Shown one piece after another: positions 13,461 through 17,282 of a stretch of 17,282 nucleotides of DNA; the first letter of the stretch is position 1; each line of letters begins with the position of its first letter. Position numbers and translations under genes: made by a program. The DNA is from Candidatus Aminicenantota bacterium (GTDB lineage: Bacteria; Acidobacteriota; Aminicenantia; Aminicenantales; Aminicenantaceae), in contig DAOUSP010000010.1 in the NCBI GenBank assembly GCA_030627155.1, positions 1 through 17,282 of the forward strand, given 5' to 3'. The notes under the pieces are model-generated. The model was not told where the DNA came from. It saw only the letters and a list, made by a program, of their open reading frames with translations, and ran no database searches.

Positions 13461-14768
13461 TTAATTTTTTCTTAAAAACAACCATAGTGGAGTTCCACGG
13501 AAACCAAATCTTTCCCTTAAACAATGTATAAAATATTTTTCATAAGACGGCGCAAAAGAATTACGAGAATGTGTAAATAGAACAAACGCGGGAGGCAGAA
13601 TCCCTATTTGCGTCATATACTTTATTTTAATCTTTTTCCTTTTCGTAGAAACAGGAGGGTTATGAACGTTTATCCATGCTAAAAAATCATTCAATTGTGA
13701 TGTCGAAATTTTTTTACATGCATTGTCGTATACATCTTCTACAAGGTCAAGAATTTTCACAACTCTCTTCCCCGTAAGTGCGGAAACGAACAGCATAGGA
13801 GCATATGAAACAAAATGAAGCTTTTCATAGACTCTTTCCTTAAACTCCTCGACTGAGCCTGAGTGCTTCTCAATCAAGTCCCACTTATTTATCACAATAA
13901 GTAATGGCTTGCCTGATTCATGGGCCAAATGAGCAACAGCTGTATCCTGGCGCGTAGGAAATTCTTGAGCATCAAGGACTAAACACACAATGTTTGCAAG
14001 GCCTATGTCTTTCTTTGCTTTTATGATACTGGCTTTTTCCCGCTTATCACGAGTACGGCCCATCTTGCGGATACCTGCTGTATCAACAAGACAATACTGC
14101 TTTTTCTCCCTTCTGATTAGAGTGTCAATGCTGTCACGCGTAGTTCCAGGAATTTCACTCACAATTAATTTCTCCTGGCCACAAAGCCTGTTGATGATTG
14201 AGGATTTTCCTACATTAATGCGACCGATAATAGCAAGTCTTAAAAGACTTTCTTCTATCTCTTTTTGCGGAGAAGATGGGATGGTTTCCCACAGGCGCTG
14301 CTTGAAGAGCTCTAAATTTCTCTTATGTTCTGCAGAAATCGTTATAACATCTCCAAGTCTAAAAAAATCTCCTATCTTCCCCTCTTCCTGAATAGAATCT
14401 ATCTTGTTAATAACAATAAATAAGGGCTTGTTCATTTTTTTTAAAGAAAGGCATAGTTCTTCCTCACCAGGAGTCAACGCTCTTTTTCCATCGCACATAA
14501 ATATCAGAATATCCGCATCATTAGAGGCTTCCCATGCTTTTTGCCGCACAAGAGAAGAGATCGGGTCATCCTTAAAGTCAAAGAATCCCCCTGTATCCAC
14601 AAGAATAAAAGTCTTTCCCTCTAATGTGCATAATGCAGAAACCTGATCCCTTGTCATCCCAGGTAAAGAATGAACAAGAGACTTCTTTTCCTTCAAGAGG
14701 CGGTTAAACAATGTTGACTTTCCCACATTGGGAAAACCAACAATCACAACTTTGGTTAATTTTTTCAT
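13461..14768 (-). CDS. der: Ribosome biogenesis GTPase Der (EngA)
   Basis: 435 residues from the ATG at 14768; a GTG at 14777 would add MSF, but neither start has a clear ribosome site. There are two tandem GTPase domains. The first has GFPNVGKS (11-18), DTGG (58-61) and NKID (121-124). The second has GRINVGKS (182-189), PGTTRD, DTAG (229-232) and NKWD (294-297). The KH-like C-terminal domain ends RERFGFRGTPLWLFLRKN. Der acts in late assembly of the 50S subunit. The first P-loop has Phe where most family members have Arg (G-R-P-N-V-G-K-S), which does not affect the GKS core. It is 45 bases downstream of the GerMN gene on the same strand; the three genes amidase-GerMN-der may form one unit. 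Confidence 0.96.
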   Translation of the reverse strand: MKKLTKVVIVGFPNVGKSTLFNRLLKEKKSLVHSLPGMTRDQVSALCTLEGKTFILVDTGGFFDFKDDPISSLVRQKAWEASNDADILIFMCDGKRALTPGEEELCLSLKKMNKPLFIVINKIDSIQEEGKIGDFFRLGDVITISAEHKRNLELFKQRLWETIPSSPQKEIEESLLRLAIIGRINVGKSSIINRLCGQEKLIVSEIPGTTRDSIDTLIRREKKQYCLVDTAGIRKMGRTRDKREKASIIKAKKDIGLANIVCLVLDAQEFPTRQDTAVAHLAHESGKPLLIVINKWDLIEKHSGSVEEFKERVYEKLHFVSYAPMLFVSALTGKRVVKILDLVEDVYDNACKKISTSQLNDFLAWINVHNPPVSTKRKKIKIKYMTQIGILPPAFVLFTHSRNSFAPSYEKYFIHCLRERFGFRGTPLWLFLRKN

Positions 14769-14813
14769 AAATGACACTATTCAATCATTGCTTTAAAAAT
14801 GGGAAATTCTTAT

Positions 14814-15395
14814 TTAGCGTTTAGCTATAAAATCATATTGCGGCAAAAAAGGCCGGCTCAGATCAATATGCCCTCCTAAGGTTTCTCTTTCCCTTCCATC
14901 AAGCAAAATAAAAACCTTCTTAATGGCTTTGAAATTATACGTAAGAGTATCCACAATGGAAAATATCGTCAAAATTTCTGCTGAAGAACCTAAAGGATGG
15001 CCTTCCTGGAGCTCCTTGGAAAAATCCACATATGCGATTCCGTCTCCGGTGATAAAGAGCTCCCTAAGTTTTGTCTCCAAAGGAAATGGAGAAATGTAGC
15101 CGTTCTGAGAAACTCCCATAAGCTCCATCATCGCCTGACGGGCCTGGAGAACAAGGGAAGTTCCAGCATGGATTTCTCTTTCTTCAGGATGAAGCAGTTC
15201 ATCTTTTTCAGAAAGAAAAAAAAGGACTATCTTTTTTATTTCCTGGGATTCTTTGGCTTGAGGCCCCAATTCATAGGAAGAGGCCACAGGAAGCGGCTTT
15301 ATTTTTTCCTTTCCGCCACTACGAAAAAAGATGACCATAAGAATAATCAGCAGAATAAAAAGCAATCCAAGTGGTATAAGTTTCTTCTTTTCCAT
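14814..15395 (-). CDS. GerMN domain protein, membrane-anchored
   Basis: 193 residues. Positively charged MEKKK and one transmembrane helix (about 6-24) anchor it in the inner membrane with the rest outside. The GerMN fold is indicated by KKIVLFFLSEKDELLHPEEREIHAG, ARQAMMELMGVSQNGYISPFPLETKLRELFITGDGIAYVDFSKELQEGHPLGSSAEILTIFSIVDTLTYNFKAIKKVFILLDGRERETLGGHIDLSRPF. Key marks are the GxAYVDFS strand and the GSxxExLTIxSIVNTL-like helix. GerMN domains occur in spore germination protein GerM and in the lipoprotein LpqB and may act in peptidoglycan remodelling or binding. The gene starts 9 bases after the stop of the amidase gene (AATCAGG before the ATG), which strongly suggests joint function on the cell wall. 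Confidence 0.88.
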   Translation of the reverse strand: MEKKKLIPLGLLFILLIILMVIFFRSGGKEKIKPLPVASSYELGPQAKESQEIKKIVLFFLSEKDELLHPEEREIHAGTSLVLQARQAMMELMGVSQNGYISPFPLETKLRELFITGDGIAYVDFSKELQEGHPLGSSAEILTIFSIVDTLTYNFKAIKKVFILLDGRERETLGGHIDLSRPFLPQYDFIAKR

Positions 15396-15404
15396 CCTGA
15401 TTCT

Positions 15405-16589
15405 TCATTCTTTGGAGTAAAACTTTAAAAAATTCATTAACCCGCGGTAGATGGCCCGCGCCACATTTTTCTGAAATCCTTCAGTCAATAACTTTTTCTC
15501 TTCATCCGGGTTAGAAAGGAATGCCACTTCCACCAGAACAGCTGGGCAAGCTACCCCTGTCAACACTTTGAAAGGCGCCTGCTTAATCCCTCTATTTGCC
15601 GTGTGAAGTAGAGCGTTGAGTTCTCTCTGGATGCATTCAGCCAGTTGGCTACTTTGTTTTAAATAGGATGACTGAGCAAGATCCCACAAAATCATCTTTA
15701 TATCATCTCCATTATCTGAAGCAATCCTGCCGTCAAGCTCTGAAGAATTGTTTTCCAGATACGCCAGCCGCCTCGCTTCTTCATCCGTTGCATTTAGACT
15801 TAGAAAAAAAGTCTCAGAGCCACTGGCTTTTTTGCGGTATGAACTATTTGCATGAATGCTTATAAACAGATAGGCCCTGTTATTATTAGCAACAGAAGCC
15901 CTGCTCTCTAAAGAAACATAGGTGTCTTTTTCTCTTGTGAGAACAACGCGGTAAGCCATATTCTTTTTGATGATTTCCTTCAACTTGAGAGCAATATCCA
16001 ATGTTATGTCTTTTTCTAAAGCCCCGAACTTCCCCTTTGCTCCGCTTTCCAAGCCCCCATGTCCGGGGTCGATGACAACGGTTTTCATCCCAAATGGACC
16101 AGAATTATTTGAGCTCTGGTTTTCTTGGTTGTAACTCAATCCTTGTTTCTCTGTGTTTGAAGGAATCTTTTTTTTCTCTGCCAGTGGCTGCTCTTTTTCT
16201 GTTTTCTTTTCAGAGCTTATATCAATGATAAGCTGTGGAGGGTTGGGGATTCGGAAAGAATCATACCAGAAATCAGGGGATTCTGTTTGAACAGTAAGCA
16301 TATAAAAATCCTGGCCTTTTGACCATCCCAAGGATTTTATAAATTTACTTCTGAAGGGTTTTCGCTGAATACGGAAAGCCACGTCTGCTCTCATTTTAAC
16401 TGCAAGAAAAGAACCTGCCTTCTCAATATTGGCGCTCAAAGGAGAAGGCGACTCGATGATTACACGGCTAAATCCAGGGAGGTCTTTTACAGATATCTTT
16501 AAGAGAGGTTGGCGTTGAGAGAAAAGAAAAATGGGCAGTAAAAATATAAAAAATAAAATTGTCAGTCTACTGAACTTCTCTCTTCGCAT
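15405..16589 (-). CDS. N-acetylmuramoyl-L-alanine amidase with AMIN domain
   Basis: 394 residues. A signal peptide (about 1-24, ending LFLFSQ) precedes an AMIN-like beta domain (about 28-125: RVIIESPSPLSANIEKAGSFLAVKMR...PQLIIDIS) that usually targets such enzymes to the septum. A low-complexity Lys/Glu/Asn/Ser linker (126-165) follows. The Amidase_3 domain (about 168-390) has all zinc ligands and the catalytic Glu: DPGHGG (His177), LEKD (Glu192), SIHAN (His246) and VEVAFLSN (Glu354). It cuts the amide between MurNAc and L-Ala in periplasmic peptidoglycan, as AmiC does in cell separation. No clear Shine-Dalgarno sequence is present, and the ATG is 36 bases from the 3' end of tmRNA with no terminator between, so read-through from the tmRNA promoter is possible. 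Confidence 0.93.
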   Translation of the reverse strand: MRREKFSRLTILFFIFLLPIFLFSQRQPLLKISVKDLPGFSRVIIESPSPLSANIEKAGSFLAVKMRADVAFRIQRKPFRSKFIKSLGWSKGQDFYMLTVQTESPDFWYDSFRIPNPPQLIIDISSEKKTEKEQPLAEKKKIPSNTEKQGLSYNQENQSSNNSGPFGMKTVVIDPGHGGLESGAKGKFGALEKDITLDIALKLKEIIKKNMAYRVVLTREKDTYVSLESRASVANNNRAYLFISIHANSSYRKKASGSETFFLSLNATDEEARRLAYLENNSSELDGRIASDNGDDIKMILWDLAQSSYLKQSSQLAECIQRELNALLHTANRGIKQAPFKVLTGVACPAVLVEVAFLSNPDEEKKLLTEGFQKNVARAIYRGLMNFLKFYSKE

Positions 16590-16625
16590 CTATACGTTTT
16601 CTTCCATTCACCAATTGACTGTTTT

Positions 16626-16971
16626 TGGAGGCGGCGGGAATCGAACCCGCGTCCGAAGACATTCAACTCGAGGCATCTACATGTTTATCCTCTTCCTCAT
16701 TCTCGTTCTAAGGTCCTGAAGAGGAAAGGTTCCTTGAAACCAGCCCTGACATTGTTTCGCTTGCCATGCTCAAGACAAACATGACTCGCTATCCTGCTCG
16801 TCGACGCCTCTCAAGTGCCGCAGGAGAGCACAAGAGAGACGGCATGCCTACATGTTAGGCAGCAACAGGCAGTTGTTCTGCACTTACTTGAGTCCACCTT
16901 TTTACCGAGGTGGGTGGGACCTCGACATGCAACCTCTGTCTCATTGTCTCCGTCGAATCCAGTTCGCCCCC
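16626..16971 (-). ncRNA. ssrA: Transfer-messenger RNA (tmRNA)
   Basis: About 346 bases. The 5' end GGGGGCG-AAC-TGGATTCGACGG has the invariant tmRNA D-loop segment and pairs with the 3' CGCCTCC (7 pairs, one G-U) to make the acceptor stem. The T-arm GCGGGTTCGATTCCCGC lies at the 3' end. The first pseudoknot is visible after GCATGTCGAGG (CGAGG with CCTCG, CCACC with GGTGG around CCTCGGTAAAAAGGTGG), as in E. coli. The tag frame follows and its stop codon is inside the hairpin GCCTA-acatg-TAGGC, as expected for helix 5. The 3' CCA is not encoded (AAAA after CTCC), so it must be added by nucleotidyltransferase. With SmpB, which is not in the window, it rescues stalled ribosomes and tags the product for proteolysis. 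Confidence 0.95.
16855..16881 (-). other. tmRNA proteolysis tag reading frame (AEQLPVAA)
   Basis: Read from resume codon GCA the frame gives A-E-Q-L-P-V-A-A then TAA. GCA sits at the position of the E. coli resume codon by alignment of CCTCG(G)TAAAAAG and the bases before it (TAAGT here, TAGTC there). The end -VAA fits the ClpXP-type degron (-LAA/-VAA). Eight residues is short for a tag; if resumption were two codons earlier it would be VSAEQLPVAA. Confidence 0.75.
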
Positions 16972-17001
16972 GTCTTCATAACCTTCTTTTTTACATTATA
17001 A

Positions 17002-17031
17002 AGTATACGGCAGATTGGCAATTTTTGTCAA
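17002..17031 (-). promoter_or_regulatory. Sigma70 promoter of tmRNA
   Basis: Minus strand TTGACA (17026-17031), 18-base spacer, TATACT (17002-17007). A perfect TATAAT also occurs at 16995-17000 but is 25 bases from the -35. Either would give a short 5' extension of about 17-25 bases to be removed by RNase P. The TTGACAAAAA core is shared with the rplM operon promoter. Confidence 0.7.
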
Positions 17032-17042
17032 CCTGAAAAGGA

Positions 17043-17109
17043 AAAGGGGTCACTGGCATTTATGCTTTACTACTACAGATAATGTAATAATGTAAGATTT
17101 GACCCCTTT
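17043..17109. repeat. REP-like palindromic element
   Basis: AAAGGGGTCA (17043-17052) and its exact complement TGACCCCTTT (17100-17109) form 10-base terminal inverted repeats around 47 bases. Inside is an AATGTAATAATGTAAG motif next to the right arm. The minus-strand reading AAAGGGGTCAAATCTTACATT resembles repetitive extragenic palindromes linked to REP-associated tyrosine transposases (Y1 family) in many bacteria. No transposase gene is in the window. Family assignment is from memory of similar motifs, not a search. Confidence 0.5.
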
Positions 17110-17117
17110 AGCATTTT

Positions 17118-17141
17118 CACATTCTCACATTCTCATATTCT
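17118..17141 (+). repeat. Three tandem copies of an 8-base repeat
   Basis: CACATTCT, CACATTCT, CATATTCT in direct tandem just after the palindrome. It is probably part of the same repetitive intergenic sequence. Confidence 0.45.
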
Positions 17142-17221
17142 ATTGATTTACGGTGAAATTATTGTAAAGGGACTGGAAAGAAAAAATAAGGGAACGAGTT
17201 TAAAATAAAGTATATATCTGG

Positions 17222-17264
17222 CGGGGACTATTCTACAAAGTTCTAACTTTTTATGATGTTCCCG
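17222..17264. repeat. Nested inverted repeat at the right window edge
   Basis: Outer arms CGGGGAC (17222-17228) and GTTCCCG (17258-17264) pair over 7 positions with one G-U. Inner arms AAAGTT (17237-17242) and AACTTT (17245-17250) form a second short palindrome. No coding frame passes through. It could be an RNA structure belonging to a feature beyond the window, or a further repeat element. Confidence 0.3.
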
Positions 17265-17282
17265 TAGATAATAAAGTAGCAC

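Noticed and set aside
16627..16660. T-arm GCGGGTTCGATTCCCGC as a separate tRNA gene
   Set aside because: No anticodon arm or normal D-arm at tRNA distance; it pairs with the tmRNA 5' end 330 bases away.
16531..17036. Two plus-strand open frames (16531-16719 and 16815-17036) across the amidase start and tmRNA
   Set aside because: They are read antisense through the tmRNA, whose ends, T-arm, pseudoknot and tag frame explain the sequence; no ribosome site or family signature.
17168..17178. AGGGACTGGAA at 17168 matching the sigma gene leader hairpin (GGGACTGGAA at 5691)
   Set aside because: Only 10 bases match, the pairing arm AGTCCTC is absent at the second site, and no ECF-type promoter precedes it; chance is a sufficient explanation.
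1..17282. CRISPR array, insertion sequence, phage or defence island
   Set aside because: No spaced direct repeats, transposase, integrase, nuclease or toxin-antitoxin signature was found; apart from the repeats near 17.1 kb the window is ordinary chromosomal content.

Overview
The window reads as a chromosomal segment of an AT-rich, Gram-negative-type bacterium. LolA points to an outer membrane, and there is a lipid A/lysophospholipid-type acyltransferase, a periplasmic AMIN-amidase and a complete rplM-rpsI-rpsB-tsf-pyrH-frr block. The mix (AMMECR1, TatT-like TPR lipoprotein, ECF sigma with zinc anti-sigma, GerMN protein next to an amidase) would fit an Acidobacteriota/Aminicenantota-like uncultivated lineage. 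That placement is inference; no rRNA gene is present.

Layout. 1-1805 (+): a SAM methyltransferase cut by the window edge, then a two-gene unit of a small MPN/JAB-like protein and an AMMECR1 protein joined by a 4-base stop/start overlap inside an A9 run. 1857-4852 (-): TatT-like TPR lipoprotein, DUF374-type acyltransferase and a sodium:solute symporter, each with its own promoter-like sequence. 4995-7751 (+): lolA, then an ECF sigma factor, a zinc-type anti-sigma factor and a beta-repeat/multi-TM membrane protein, all with ATGA overlaps; a SigmaW-like promoter and a start-codon-masking hairpin precede the sigma gene. 7771-11411 (-): frr, pyrH, tsf, rpsB, rpsI, rplM, transcribed from a near-consensus sigma70 promoter upstream of rplM; rpsI and rpsB start at TTG. 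11526-13258 (-): rhomboid protease and a TPR protein. 13461-16589 (-): der, a GerMN protein and an N-acetylmuramoyl-L-alanine amidase. 16626-16971 (-): tmRNA (ssrA) with a visible 8-residue tag frame and a strong promoter. 16972-17282 has no gene: it holds the tmRNA promoter, a REP-like palindrome, a short tandem repeat and a nested hairpin at the right edge.

Functional themes. One is translation (L13, S9, S2, EF-Ts, RRF, Der for 50S assembly, tmRNA for ribosome rescue), with UMP kinase in the conserved block. The other is the cell envelope (LolA, acyltransferase, amidase, GerMN, lipoprotein, rhomboid, ECF/anti-sigma/membrane protein). The best candidate for something undescribed is the lolA / ECF sigma / anti-sigma / beta-repeat membrane protein locus. 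It looks self-regulated: promoter, palindrome and 5'-terminal mRNA hairpin are packed into about 70 bases. Several start codons lie about 7-9 bases from a -10 box without a Shine-Dalgarno sequence, suggesting leaderless transcripts.
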